This document shows, in pieces, positions 52,346 through 61,743 of a stretch of DNA of 64,000 nt. The DNA lies in contig NZ_JAAVVB010000003.1 in NCBI RefSeq assembly GCF_018449775.1, positions 620,001 to 684,000 on the forward strand, given 5' to 3'. Each line of letters opens with the position of its first letter. Position 1 is the stretch's first letter. A model generated the notes under the pieces. The model was given only the letters and a program-made list of their open reading frames with translations, made no database searches and had not been told where the DNA came from. This stretch comes from Mucilaginibacter sp. dw_454 (GTDB lineage Bacteria; Bacteroidota; Bacteroidia; Sphingobacteriales; Sphingobacteriaceae). Made by a program: the position numbers and the translations under genes.

Positions 52346-52807
52346 ATGTCATTAACAATAGGCCAACCGGCACCACAGTTTACTCTATATTCATCAGCAT
52401 TAAAAGAAGTTTCATTGGCCGATTTCAAAGGTCGAAAAGTAGTTATCCATTTCTTCCCCATGGCTTTTACCGGTACCTGTACCACGCAATTGTGTACCAT
52501 GCGCGATAGTTTTGGTTATTATGAAGGCTTGAACGCTACTATACTGGGTATTTCTGTCGACTCGCCTTTTACGCTGGCTAAGTTTAAAGAAGAGAATAAT
52601 TACCAGTTTGATCTGCTTTCTGATTTTAACAAAGAGGTATCCACAGCTTATGGTGCTATTTACGCCGAATTTGTATTCGGATTAAAGGGGGTATCTAAAC
52701 GCGCGGCCTTTGTTATCGACGAAAACCAGCAAATTATTTATGCCGAGGTATTGGAATCTGCAGGCGATTTGCCTGATTTTGCGGCCATTGCGGAGATAGT
52801 AAAGTAA
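52346..52807 (+). CDS. Peroxiredoxin, AhpC/BCP-type
   Basis: A 153-residue peroxiredoxin that reduces peroxides. The peroxidatic Cys45 lies in FPMAFTGTCTTQLC, and Cys50 five residues later is the probable resolving cysteine, as in BCP-type enzymes. The start MSLTIGQPAPQFTLYS is typical. I choose ATG 52346; the frame extends 15 codons upstream without conservation. It is divergent from the TlpA-like gene. Confidence 0.9.
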   Translation: MSLTIGQPAPQFTLYSSALKEVSLADFKGRKVVIHFFPMAFTGTCTTQLCTMRDSFGYYEGLNATILGISVDSPFTLAKFKEENNYQFDLLSDFNKEVSTAYGAIYAEFVFGLKGVSKRAAFVIDENQQIIYAEVLESAGDLPDFAAIAEIVK

Positions 52808-52844
52808 ATTTGAAAATATTTTAAGGACTTTTAAAAAGAAATCC

Positions 52845-52852
52845 TATTTTTG
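52845..52852 (+). promoter_or_regulatory. Candidate -7 box of tRNA-Arg
   Basis: TATTTTTG fits TAnnTTTG, 16 bp before the tRNA. No TTTG was found at the expected -33 position. Confidence 0.45.
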
Positions 52853-52868
52853 CAGTCCATTAAAAAAC

Positions 52869-52945
52869 GCATTTGTAGCTCAATTGGATAGAGCATCTCA
52901 CTACGGATGAGAAGGTTTGGGGTTCGAATCCCTACAAGTGCACCA
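52869..52945 (+). tRNA. tRNA-Arg (anticodon ACG)
   Basis: The acceptor stem GCATTTG pairs with CAAGTGC. Anticodon stem TCTCA/TGAGA encloses CTACGGA, giving anticodon ACG (read as ICG after A34 deamination). The T-arm has GGTTCGAATCC. CCA is encoded at 52943-52945, unlike tRNA-Gln in this window. adk follows 54 bp downstream. Confidence 0.95.
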
Positions 52946-52999
52946 GTAAGTTAAGCCTTTCAGTATACAAACCGGAAGGCTTTTAATTTTAAAACGCAC

Positions 53000-53572
53000 A
53001 TGCTTAACTTAGTGTTATTTGGCCCGCCCGGAGCTGGGAAAGGTACTCAATCACAAAAACTTATCGAACATTACGGCTTGATCCACTTGTCGACCGGTGA
53101 TTTGCTTCGCGGCGAAATTAGCCAGGGGACAGAACTTGGTCTTGAAGCAAAAAAACTGATGGATGAGGGATTATTGGTGCCCGATGCCGTTGTTATAGGT
53201 ATGATCAGCAATAAACTGGATGCCAATAAAAATGCTAAAGGCTTTATTTTCGATGGCTTTCCGCGTACGGTAGCACAAGCTTCTGCGCTGGATGATTTAC
53301 TGAAGAGCAAAAAATCTGCTATATCAGGCATGATAGCTTTAGAGGTAAATGATGACGAGTTAGAGCACCGGTTATTATTGAGAGGTAAAGATTCTGGCCG
53401 CTCTGATGACGCTAACCCGGAAGTTATCCGTAAAAGAATTAAAGAATACAATGAAAAAACTGCACCGGTTGCAGGTTTCTATAAAGATCAAAACAAGTTT
53501 AAAAGCATTAACGGCATAGGTACTATCGATGAGATCTCGGCCGGCATTGACGCTGTTGTAACTTCATATTAA
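53000..53572 (+). CDS. adk: Adenylate kinase
   Basis: Adk interconverts AMP, ADP and ATP. The 190-residue product is the short-lid form: P-loop [38 protein letters not shown], and [22 protein letters not shown] without the zinc-type lid. It is followed by obgE across a word-type repeat. Confidence 0.97.
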   Translation: MLNLVLFGPPGAGKGTQSQKLIEHYGLIHLSTGDLLRGEISQGTELGLEAKKLMDEGLLVPDAVVIGMISNKLDANKNAKGFIFDGFPRTVAQASALDDLLKSKKSAISGMIALEVNDDELEHRLLLRGKDSGRSDDANPEVIRKRIKEYNEKTAPVAGFYKDQNKFKSINGIGTIDEISAGIDAVVTSY

Positions 53573-53660
53573 TAGTCCGCAAGTCGGAAAGTCAGAAAGT
53601 CCGTACGTTTGTTATCGTTCAAGATATATTACTTACGGACTTTCCGACTTTCGGACTAAA
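53573..53660. repeat. Word-type inverted repeat, word AAGTCGGAAAGTC, between adk and obgE
   Basis: TAGTCCGCAAGTCGGAAAGTC on the left (quoted in part) pairs with GACTTTCCGACTTTCGGACTA on the right, with one mismatch and an 8-bp extra AGAAAGTC word on the left. The repeat begins at the adk stop codon. Confidence 0.88.
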
Positions 53661-53673
53661 AACCCAAAGAAAA

Positions 53674-54675
53674 ATGTCAGGTTCAAATTTTGTTGATTAT
53701 GTGAAGATATGCTGCCGCTCTGGTAAGGGAGGGGCTGGTTCGGCACATTTGCACCGCGATAAACATACCTCGATGGGTGGGCCAGATGGTGGCGATGGCG
53801 GTCGTGGCGGCCATGTCATTGTTCAGGGTAATGCCCAATTGTGGACCTTACTTCACTTAAAATTCCGTAAACACGTTATAGCCGGCGATGGCGATTCTGG
53901 CGGTAGTTCATTAAGCTCGGGCAAAACCGGCCGTGATGAAATACTGGAAGTTCCGCTGGGTACAATAGCCCGCGATGCAGAAACAGGCGAGATTCTGTTC
54001 GAGATTAATACTGATGGCGAAACCCGCATTTTAACCAACGGCGGCCGCGGTGGCTTAGGTAACGCTAACTTTAAAAGCGCAACCCGCCAAACGCCGCGCT
54101 TTGCCCAACCAGGCGAGGAAGGCGAAGAGGTTTGGAATATATTAGAGTTAAAGATCCTGGCCGATGTTGGTTTGGTAGGTTTCCCTAACGCGGGTAAATC
54201 AACCTTGCTTTCGGTGGTATCTGCAGCTAAGCCTGAGATTGCTGACTATGCCTTTACTACCTTGGTGCCTAACCTGGGTATAGTGGCCTACAGAAATAAT
54301 AAATCTTTTGTGATGGCTGATATCCCGGGAATTATCGAAGGAGCATCAAAAGGGAAGGGACTGGGTATCCGTTTTCTGAAACATATAGAGCGTAACGCAG
54401 TATTGTTATTTATGGTGCCTGCCGATACGGCCCGCACTATTCAGCAGGAGTATGATATCCTTTTAAAAGAGCTCAACGAATACAATCCTGAACTAATGCA
54501 CAAGCCGCGTGTTTTGGCTGTGACCAAGTCTGATATGCTGGATGATGAGTTAATTGCCGAAATGAAAGCACAAGTACCTAAGGATATCCCCTCGGTATTC
54601 ATTTCATCAGTGGCTCAGAAAAATATTGATGTGTTGAAGGATTTGCTTTGGCACGAGATCATAGCCAATAACTAA
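53674..54675 (+). CDS. obgE: GTPase Obg/CgtA
   Basis: ObgE is a ribosome-associated GTPase for late 50S assembly and stress control. The 333-residue protein has the glycine-rich Obg fold ([17 protein letters not shown]...GGLGNANFK) and the G domain with G1 [13 protein letters not shown]3 [10 protein letters not shown] and G4 VTKSDM. No C-terminal extension is present. Its stop overlaps the convergent acetyltransferase by 4 bp. Confidence 0.97.
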   Translation: MSGSNFVDYVKICCRSGKGGAGSAHLHRDKHTSMGGPDGGDGGRGGHVIVQGNAQLWTLLHLKFRKHVIAGDGDSGGSSLSSGKTGRDEILEVPLGTIARDAETGEILFEINTDGETRILTNGGRGGLGNANFKSATRQTPRFAQPGEEGEEVWNILELKILADVGLVGFPNAGKSTLLSVVSAAKPEIADYAFTTLVPNLGIVAYRNNKSFVMADIPGIIEGASKGKGLGIRFLKHIERNAVLLFMVPADTARTIQQEYDILLKELNEYNPELMHKPRVLAVTKSDMLDDELIAEMKAQVPKDIPSVFISSVAQKNIDVLKDLLWHEIIANN

Positions 54676-55223
54676 CCAATTACGCGGTCGCGTATCTTCA
54701 CGGCGGGATTGCCTTGATAAATGCTATGTGGTTCCAGGTTTTTTGTGGCGATGGAGCCGGTGGTCAATACCGTGTGCGATCCTACAGTAATCCCTTGGTT
54801 TACTACTGCCTTGGCACCTATCCACACCCCATCCTCAAAGATAACCGATCCGGTTATCAGGTTAAACGAAGTCTTTTTATAATTGTGGCTGCCGGTTAAT
54901 ATAGTCGCCCCTTGCGACAGGCAAACATTAGCGCCAATAGTTACCATCACCAGGTTGTCTATCCAAACCTGCTCGCCAATCCAAACTTCATCGCCAATAG
55001 TGAGTAACCATGGATATTTAATGTTGACGTTAGGTTTGATCTGGACATTGGCACCCACCTTTGCTCCAAACAAACGTAACAGGGCCGCCTTAATACCGTA
55101 TACCGGGAATAAGCTGGTTTTAAATACAAAGCCATTTACATAATGCCATAGCAATCTTTTAATCATACCACCACCGGGATGATAGGGGTGATTGTTATAA
55201 AATTTGAGATCAGTTTTTGACAT
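54672..55223 (-). CDS. WcaF-like colanic acid-type O-acetyltransferase
   Basis: A 183-residue left-handed beta-helix (hexapeptide) acetyltransferase. The start [23 protein letters not shown] and the repeats [26 protein letters not shown] (family features) resemble WcaF of colanic acid synthesis. The CoA-binding [11 protein letters not shown] and [17 protein letters not shown] stretches follow. I choose ATG 55223, 14 bp inside the exosortase gene end. It is the last gene of the polysaccharide cluster and probably decorates the sugar repeat. Confidence 0.88.
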   Translation of the reverse strand: MSKTDLKFYNNHPYHPGGGMIKRLLWHYVNGFVFKTSLFPVYGIKAALLRLFGAKVGANVQIKPNVNIKYPWLLTIGDEVWIGEQVWIDNLVMVTIGANVCLSQGATILTGSHNYKKTSFNLITGSVIFEDGVWIGAKAVVNQGITVGSHTVLTTGSIATKNLEPHSIYQGNPAVKIRDRVIG

Positions 55224-55764
55224 GATTTGTTTTGTGGCCAGCATCGGCCGTTACCCAAAAATACAAGCTTATGCCAATGATTATGTAAATCAATACATTA
55301 AAAATAGTATGGTGATCAACTATATGGTTACTTTTCTTATCCCAAAATATGGCTAGTACTACAAACCTCAGAATATTCAAAAACTGAATACCCAAAATCC
55401 CTGCCACTAAAAAAATGAGTCTGGCCCCGATTGGTTTAGGGTAAGCAATAACAAATGCACCAAAAAAACTCAATACACCCAAGCCCAGGCAAGTATAAAC
55501 CAAGGTAATTTCACCGTGACCAGCCAGTAGTAAGCTGTTGTCATTAGTTATCACCGCGAAACCAAAACATTTTAAAATTGCTGCACTGCACCAAAGTAAA
55601 AAACTGCGTAAAACTGCTATATAGTTCAAATGGTTTGCAAGAAAAGGGCTGTAAACTTTACCCGGGCTGGTAATACCAAAAAAGCCAATGTTAAAATAAT
55701 AAAACGCCAAAAACAGGCCTATAAAAAGAATTGCGAAACGTAAAGGGCTATTGTGGCTGGCCAT
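55210..55764 (-). CDS. Exosortase/archaeosortase family protein
   Basis: This 184-residue integral membrane protein has about six helices and the exosortase triad: Cys92 in LVYTCLGLG, Arg133 in LNILRFVVLAIF, and His151/His152 in VDHHTIFNVLIY. Exosortases cut C-terminal sorting tags and link the protein to a polysaccharide-based anchor. It overlaps the glycosyltransferase upstream by 17 bp and the acetyltransferase downstream by 14 bp, so it belongs to this locus. It may be one of the Bacteroidota types (XrtX/XrtY); I cannot fix the subtype. No target protein with a sorting tag is seen nearby. Confidence 0.82.
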   Translation of the reverse strand: MASHNSPLRFAILFIGLFLAFYYFNIGFFGITSPGKVYSPFLANHLNYIAVLRSFLLWCSAAILKCFGFAVITNDNSLLLAGHGEITLVYTCLGLGVLSFFGAFVIAYPKPIGARLIFLVAGILGIQFLNILRFVVLAIFWDKKSNHIVDHHTIFNVLIYIIIGISLYFWVTADAGHKTNHVKN

Positions 55765-56620
55765 TATTTTTTTGTTGTTTTAATAATTCGTCAATTTTTA
55801 TGTCGACAATTAATCTGAACCAAAAACCTTGCAAAAAATGGAAAATTACGCCGGTACGACCATCTAAAATACCCAACTGCAAAGTCATACGTTGCGTAAA
55901 ATAAAGCGCTGGGCGCACATACCTGGGCAATTTGAACCATATTTTTTTAAACCAGGCCTTACGTTCATTTGGCGAACCCCAAAATGCAGGTCGCTCTGTT
56001 TGCGTCAAACCTGATTGCATACGCTCTACTTCTTGTTGTGCCACTAAATCGCTGTAACGGTTGTGCTTTTCAATCCAAAAGCTGATTTGGTTTTCCTTTA
56101 AATTCTCTTCCAATATATGCCCGTTTTTCCATACCTCGGTCTTGCCGGTTACTACAAAGCGGTGGTCCATTTTTTCGGTAATGTCAGAGTAGCCAACACC
56201 AAACCTGAACATCTTTAATAAATAGAACGGATAATAGCCGCCATGCTTTATCCAGCGGCCTTTAAAAAAGTTTTTACGGTTAAAGTAAATGCCGTTGATG
56301 CCCGCAAAATCATCGTCTTTGAAATTTAATAAGCGCTTCTTTAATTCGGATGTGACTATCTGATCTGCATCCAGGCAAATTACCCATGGAGTTTGTACAG
56401 GACAATTGTTCAAAGCAAAATCCCATTGCATGGGGTGATTTTGGAACGGGTTATAAAACACCTGTGCGCCATACGCTGCGGCAATACTTAAGGTAGCATC
56501 TGTACTGCCCGAGTCGATAACAAAAACCGGTGCTTCTAAACCGGCTATCGACTTTAAGAAACGCGGCAAATGCAGCTCTTCGTTATAAGTTAAAACTATA
56601 AATGAGTAAGGTGCGCTCAA
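55748..56620 (-). CDS. Glycosyltransferase family 2 (WaaE/KdtX-like)
   Basis: A 290-residue GT-A type transferase. The donor-binding start SFIVLTYNEELHLPRFLKSI, the first acidic site VIDSGSTDATLSIA, and the DxD-like WVICLDADQIV are clear. The layout GIYFNRKNFFKGRWIKHGGYYP and a C-terminal amphipathic helix fit the WaaE-like glycan transferases. It overlaps the exosortase start and follows another glycosyltransferase by 42 bp. Confidence 0.9.
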   Translation of the reverse strand: MSAPYSFIVLTYNEELHLPRFLKSIAGLEAPVFVIDSGSTDATLSIAAAYGAQVFYNPFQNHPMQWDFALNNCPVQTPWVICLDADQIVTSELKKRLLNFKDDDFAGINGIYFNRKNFFKGRWIKHGGYYPFYLLKMFRFGVGYSDITEKMDHRFVVTGKTEVWKNGHILEENLKENQISFWIEKHNRYSDLVAQQEVERMQSGLTQTERPAFWGSPNERKAWFKKIWFKLPRYVRPALYFTQRMTLQLGILDGRTGVIFHFLQGFWFRLIVDIKIDELLKQQKNNGQPQ

Positions 56621-56662
56621 ATTGACGTAATTGAATGTTTGTAAAGGTAATCAATTGAAAAA

Positions 56663-57811
56663 TCACCTTTGTTTTGATGTTTTATTGATAACTTGTTGAT
56701 ACATATTAATATAGCGCTGAGCTAATTTGTCATCATCAAAATCTGCGTGGATAATGGCAGGGGCATCGGTGCTTATTTGTTGTAGTTTTTGCCGGTCATC
56801 AGCAATTTGATTGATCGTACCGGCTATGGATTCGGGGTTTGTCTGGCAGATCCAGCCGAGTTGTTTGTTTAACACATAATCGGCCAGGCCCACCTCATTG
56901 CTTATCAATACCGGCGTGCCGGCGCTCAGGCTTTCTATTACTACATTACCAAAGTTTTCGTTGTGCGAAGGCAGAACCATTAAATCATGATCTGCCAGGA
57001 CGTTGAATTTTTTTTCGTGCTGGAAGCCAATCCAGTTAACTTTTTTTTCGGTGCCGTTATAATGCGTTATTTTTTTTAAAACGTCTATATAACTTTCATC
57101 GCCGTTGCCGGCAATGGTTAAATGGTAGGGTTTTGTGATATGCGGCAGCGCATGCAACAAAATATCCAGCCCTTTTTTCTCGTCTATCCTTGAAAAGAAC
57201 AGCAGTTTTAAAACTGTCCCATCATCAGCTTTTTGCTTTACCGATGGAGCCAGGCTCACAAAGTTGGGTATATCAAAAAAAGCTTTTGGTTTGGTGATCT
57301 TTGCCAGCGAATGCTGCTCGGCAGGAGAGGTGGCGTGAATATATGAGCTGTTTAACAATGGTTTGCCCAGTATGCTATGCAATAGCTTTTTAAGGCCGCT
57401 ATTCTTATAATCAAATGAGTAAGCACTTAAAGTGCCCCGCGGCGATATAATAACAGGCACCCTTTTAACAAATGCTATTAGCGCCGACAACACAGATACC
57501 AGGTTCCACCAGGCATGGATATGTATTACATCATATTGTTTAGCATTGCGCCATAATGCGCTTAATAACGCGGGGGATAGGTGCGTATGATCTTTAGTAA
57601 TGCGTTTAAAGTAAGTTACTTTAACGCCCTCAAGCATGGCAGATTGATTAAGTGCAAGCGGTAACTCTGTAGCGCCATTGGCTGTGGTAGTAAACACCTC
57701 CACATCGACACCTGCTTTAACCAGCTCTTCTGACAGCTTGCCAACCGACATAGTGGGGCCGCCATAAATGAAGGCGGGTTTATAAGAAGCGTTTATTTGT
57801 AGTATTTTCAA
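56663..57811 (-). CDS. Glycosyltransferase family 4 (possibly exosortase-Y-associated type)
   Basis: A 382-residue GT-B transferase. KILQINASYKPAFIYGGPTMSVGKLSEEL is the N-terminal nucleotide-proximal region (in part), and the C-terminal donor-binding motif is LPSHNENFGNVVIESLSAGTPV. The start YKPAFIYGGPT reminds me of the transferases found with XrtY in Sphingobacteriaceae; that is memory, not proof. It lies 34 bp after the ABC permease gene. Confidence 0.88.
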   Translation of the reverse strand: MKILQINASYKPAFIYGGPTMSVGKLSEELVKAGVDVEVFTTTANGATELPLALNQSAMLEGVKVTYFKRITKDHTHLSPALLSALWRNAKQYDVIHIHAWWNLVSVLSALIAFVKRVPVIISPRGTLSAYSFDYKNSGLKKLLHSILGKPLLNSSYIHATSPAEQHSLAKITKPKAFFDIPNFVSLAPSVKQKADDGTVLKLLFFSRIDEKKGLDILLHALPHITKPYHLTIAGNGDESYIDVLKKITHYNGTEKKVNWIGFQHEKKFNVLADHDLMVLPSHNENFGNVVIESLSAGTPVLISNEVGLADYVLNKQLGWICQTNPESIAGTINQIADDRQKLQQISTDAPAIIHADFDDDKLAQRYINMYQQVINKTSKQR

Positions 57812-57845
57812 GAAATTCTTTGAAATGGTACCTTGAAATGCAAAC

Positions 57846-58709
57846 CTATATCGTGTCGACGAAAGTTTTCTCGACGCGGTTAAAAATGAAGGTACCCAAT
57901 AAAAACAGCATAATAGTCATGCTGCAACTGTAGCCCAGCAGCTCCCAGCTAAAGCTGCCTTTGCCGAAAAAACCATATCTGAAGGTTTCTAATATACCGG
58001 TAATGGGGTTGTATTTGATGATGCCGGCATATTTAGGATATTTAGCTAAAGCAACTGAAAGCGGGTAGATAACCGGTGTTGCATACATTAATAAGGGTAC
58101 GCCAAAAGTTACCACAAAGGCCAGGTCGCGGTATTTGGTGGTTACCGCCGATACGATCATGCCCAAGCCCAGGCCCTGGATGGCAACCATTAATATTAAA
58201 AGCGGAAAAAGCAGTGCCGATAAGTTAGGGGTAATAGACAAGCCTTTAAAATCATAATAAATTAATACCAAAACAAACAAAATAAACTGCACGCCAAAAC
58301 GCACTAGGTTTGACAATACCACACTTAAAGGCATAATTAACCGTGGGAAATATACCTTGCCAAACATGGCCGAATTATCTTTAAATACGGTTGAAGTTTT
58401 GGTAATACAATCAGAAAAGTAATTCCATAAAGTTATACCCGCAAGGTAAAATAACGGCGCCGGCACGCCATCAGTAGGTATGCCTGCCAAATTGCTGAAA
58501 ACAAGTGTATACGTCACCGTAGTGATGATAGGCTGGATAAAAAACCAAAGCGGCCCCAAAATAGTTTGTTTATAAAAGGCCACAAAATCCCTGCGTACCA
58601 AAAGCAACAGCAAATCGCGGTATTGCCATACGTCCTTTAACTTCAGGCTGAAAATTTCGTTTTTAGCCGAAATTTCAATATCCCAATGATCTTCAGTAAA
58701 CTGGCTCAT
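57846..58709 (-). CDS. ABC-2 type polysaccharide export permease (Wzm-like)
   Basis: A 287-residue permease with about six helices: the N-terminal cytoplasmic arm KLKDVWQYRDLLLLLVRRDFVAFYKQTILGPLWFFIQP (landmark, quoted in part), then the membrane domain ending in a basic tail FNRVEKTFVDTI. Wzm exports polysaccharide or O-antigen in pair with the ATPase Wzt. No Wzt-type ATPase gene is within this cluster portion. Its start overlaps the preceding glycosyltransferase end by 17 bp. Confidence 0.9.
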   Translation of the reverse strand: MSQFTEDHWDIEISAKNEIFSLKLKDVWQYRDLLLLLVRRDFVAFYKQTILGPLWFFIQPIITTVTYTLVFSNLAGIPTDGVPAPLFYLAGITLWNYFSDCITKTSTVFKDNSAMFGKVYFPRLIMPLSVVLSNLVRFGVQFILFVLVLIYYDFKGLSITPNLSALLFPLLILMVAIQGLGLGMIVSAVTTKYRDLAFVVTFGVPLLMYATPVIYPLSVALAKYPKYAGIIKYNPITGILETFRYGFFGKGSFSWELLGYSCSMTIMLFLLGTFIFNRVEKTFVDTI

Positions 58710-59823
58710 CTATTAATAATTGATTCAGCTTATGGGTATATAGGTCCTGATTAAAATATTGCAAGCATTGTTCTTGCAGATCTTGCCTGGCAGCTGCAGT
58801 TAATGGTTTCTTTAAGTATTGTTCCAAAATATCTTCCAATTCATCCAAATCGTCCGGATTGATGGCTTTTCCTAATTCGCCATTACGGATGGCATCCATG
58901 CTACCATCAACTTTACCGCAAACAACCGGCAATCCGCATGACATTGCTTCGATAAACACAATGCCAAAGCCTTCTTTTTTACTTGGTAAAACAAATAAAT
59001 CGGCCAGCAAAAAATGGTCGGCCAGTTCTGTTTCATCTACAAACCCGGTTAAAATCACCATATCCTCAACGTGGTATTGCCTTAGCATTTGTTTAATGCG
59101 TGCCTCTTCTGTATCATCATACTGGCCAGACAATATATATTTTAAAGAAGGGATCTTAGCTTTTAAGTTGCCTAAAATCTTAATTACCTGCTCATAACCT
59201 TTATATTGTTCGCTGGCAGCCAATCGCGTTAGCGTAAATAATACAATATCGTCATCGTCAAGATGATATTTTTGTTGCAGCTGTTTAGGCTTATCAAAGC
59301 TGGTAGGCGGTATCATAAATGAGTCGACAGCGTTATTAAGTACTACGCATTTATCCGGGTCTATACCGTGCCACCTAATCATTTCTTGCTTGGTAAAATT
59401 ACTTACGCAGACGATCTTGTCGCATTTTTTTAAAAACATCTTTCGTGCTCTCGATAGTGGCCGCCACACTTCTATACCATGTGCAATTAACCAAAGCTCG
59501 CATTTAGGATTTATAAATTTGGTAATAAGGCCTATTACCGCCATGTTAACGTGGCTTATAATAACTACATCAGCATTGTTAACAACCTTAGTGGCCTTAA
59601 ATACAAACGCATTACGTTTTACATTAAAGCCCTTAAATCTTTTTGATGACAGGTATCGTGGCATTAAATCCTGATCCTTATCATATACAGACCATAGCTT
59701 GAAATCCCAATTGTGCAATGCCGCTACACTCTGTAGTGAGTTGGCCAAAGTGCGCGTCATTTTTTGAATACCACCGGTGGTACTAAAAGTCTGCAAGGTA
59801 AAAAGTACTATGCGTTTAGACAT
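58693..59823 (-). CDS. Glycosyltransferase family 4
   Basis: A GT-B transferase of 376 residues from ATG 59823 (MSKRIVLFTLQTFSTTGGIQ). Motifs: THRIAHGIEVW-like central part (LWLIAHGIEVWRPLSR), and the donor site LPSKKEGFGIVFIEAMSCGLPVVCG with its Glu-x7-Glu pair. The frame extends eight codons upstream into asnB, but the shorter start leaves only an 8-bp overlap. The sugar and acceptor are unknown. Confidence 0.9.
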   Translation of the reverse strand: MSKRIVLFTLQTFSTTGGIQKMTRTLANSLQSVAALHNWDFKLWSVYDKDQDLMPRYLSSKRFKGFNVKRNAFVFKATKVVNNADVVIISHVNMAVIGLITKFINPKCELWLIAHGIEVWRPLSRARKMFLKKCDKIVCVSNFTKQEMIRWHGIDPDKCVVLNNAVDSFMIPPTSFDKPKQLQQKYHLDDDDIVLFTLTRLAASEQYKGYEQVIKILGNLKAKIPSLKYILSGQYDDTEEARIKQMLRQYHVEDMVILTGFVDETELADHFLLADLFVLPSKKEGFGIVFIEAMSCGLPVVCGKVDGSMDAIRNGELGKAINPDDLDELEDILEQYLKKPLTAAARQDLQEQCLQYFNQDLYTHKLNQLLIDEPVY

Positions 59824-61603
59824 GACGTTGTATCTGGTAAAGCGCAAACGCTTTTGACCAGTGAATTTTGTTTTTATTAAATAGGGTTATAATACTTTTA
59901 CCTTTATTGCTGTTGTATAAGTTTAAATCGGTAATAGCCGGGTGATTTCTCATCCATTGTTGTAATGGAAAACTAAACCCCATTTTAGGCCGGTCCCACA
60001 CTGCTTTAGGCAAAATATTCCTAAAGGTAGTAATTAAAATCTTTTTGGGTTGATTTTTAGCAAATCTCAGTTGTGGCGCAATGCTGTTGACGGTTTGCTG
60101 AAAATCTTCGTCTAAAAACGGAACCCTCACTTCCAATCCGTGATTCATGCTCATAATATCTGTATCGCGCAGCAGTTGGTTTTGCATGTACAAATTGGTT
60201 TCAAACCATGAGGCCGTTTCTTGATTGTAGCACTCAATGTTTAATTTGTCCTCGTCGCTAAACAAAGCTTGATAAACCTGGCTTTCGTCGCAATTTAATA
60301 GGGCGGCTATATCCGGCGGTGTAAATAAACCTCTCAGAAAGAGATAATCGGCTATGGCATGTTTTTGAGTTAAAAACATTGCCCTTTTGTACCGGTCGGG
60401 AGCAACGTTAGTAAACGTTTTAATAAGCGTGTTAGGCAGGCTCCGTAAATACTTGATATAAGCTATCCGGTTAAACGAAGGGTAGCCACCAAAAAGCTCG
60501 TCGGCACCAATGCCAGACAATACAGCTTTTAAACCATCCTGATGGGCGTATTTACTGATAAACCAACTGTTAATACCATCTGTAGTTGGCATATCCATAG
60601 CGTCAAGCGCATCCGGAAAAAACTGATTAAAATCTTGCTGGCGCACCAGGTGCGTAAATTTTTCGCCGCCTATTTGTTCAAAAACTTTTTGCTGAAAGGC
60701 ACGTTCATCATAAGCATCTTCATCAAAGAAAATAGATACGGTTTTTAAATCCTGATGTTTTTGCTCTTCGGCCAGCAGTGTGATCAGACTCGAGTCGATA
60801 CCGCCACTTAAAAAAACACCAATTGGCGCATCGGCTATCAATTGGCGCTTTACGGCTGTTTTTAAGCTATGCTCAATGGCTGCATGTGCATCAGCCAGAT
60901 TGGTAATTGCCGTGCCTCGGGCCGTTGTGCCATATGCGCTAATAACGGCGCTACTGTTTTGATGGTTCCAGCATAGCATCTCGCCCTTAACCAGGCTGTA
61001 TACATTGTTTAGCGTTGTATAGGGTTCGGGTATATGCCCATAGGCCAAAAATTTAATGGCCCATTGTGGGTTTTCCTGCATTGTTATGCCTGCAGCTTTT
61101 ATAGCTTTAACTTCCGAGGCGAAACTAAGCTGACCGCCATCAATATGGTAATATAATGGTTTAATCCCGGTGGTATCGCGCACCAGGTAGGTTAGGGCTT
61201 TGCCCGCATCGTACAAAGCAAAAGCAAACATGCCCCGCAGCATTGAAAATGCTTTGGTACCCCAATATAAATAGGCCTGAACAATTACTTCGGTATCGGT
61301 ATCAGAATGAAATGTGGCGCCCTCTTTGATAAGTTGACTGCGCAGTTCGGGGTAATTATAAATTTCGCCATTGTAAGTTATCCAGGCTTTTCGGTTAACA
61401 TCTGTCATGGGCTGATGTCCGTTGGTCGTCAAATCAATAATAGATAACCGCCGGTGGCCAAATGTTAGATTAACGTCATCAGCCGAATATATACCTTCGT
61501 CGTCAGGGCCACCATGCTTAAGCGCATCGCACATTAACGATACCATATTGTGCCGTTGGTCATGGCTCAACTTATTAGAAATTATCCCCGCAATTCTACA
61601 CAT
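59816..61603 (-). CDS. asnB: Asparagine synthase (glutamine-hydrolysing)-type protein
   Basis: A 595-residue AsnB. The N-terminal class II glutaminase domain has nucleophile Cys2 (MCRIAGII), RHGGPDD-like LKHGGPDDEG, and FGHRRLSIIDL; the synthetase domain has GVFLSGGIDSSLITLLAEE with the ATP-pyrophosphatase loop. In polysaccharide clusters such proteins amidate sugars or uronic acids. A role in free asparagine synthesis cannot be excluded. 140 bp of spacer separates it from the antiterminator gene, with no clear hairpin. Confidence 0.92.
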   Translation of the reverse strand: MCRIAGIISNKLSHDQRHNMVSLMCDALKHGGPDDEGIYSADDVNLTFGHRRLSIIDLTTNGHQPMTDVNRKAWITYNGEIYNYPELRSQLIKEGATFHSDTDTEVIVQAYLYWGTKAFSMLRGMFAFALYDAGKALTYLVRDTTGIKPLYYHIDGGQLSFASEVKAIKAAGITMQENPQWAIKFLAYGHIPEPYTTLNNVYSLVKGEMLCWNHQNSSAVISAYGTTARGTAITNLADAHAAIEHSLKTAVKRQLIADAPIGVFLSGGIDSSLITLLAEEQKHQDLKTVSIFFDEDAYDERAFQQKVFEQIGGEKFTHLVRQQDFNQFFPDALDAMDMPTTDGINSWFISKYAHQDGLKAVLSGIGADELFGGYPSFNRIAYIKYLRSLPNTLIKTFTNVAPDRYKRAMFLTQKHAIADYLFLRGLFTPPDIAALLNCDESQVYQALFSDEDKLNIECYNQETASWFETNLYMQNQLLRDTDIMSMNHGLEVRVPFLDEDFQQTVNSIAPQLRFAKNQPKKILITTFRNILPKAVWDRPKMGFSFPLQQWMRNHPAITDLNLYNSNKGKSIITLFNKNKIHWSKAFALYQIQRHV

Positions 61604-61743
61604 ATTCTGGACTCTGGTTATAGCTTCGCCCCGTAAGTTACATGGGCGTTTAAACTTATTAGTTAAAGGTGTTTGTTAAAAACACCACGGCATAAAATGT
61701 CAGGCATGCACAGGCAGGCCTAACCTACAATGAGCTATAATAG

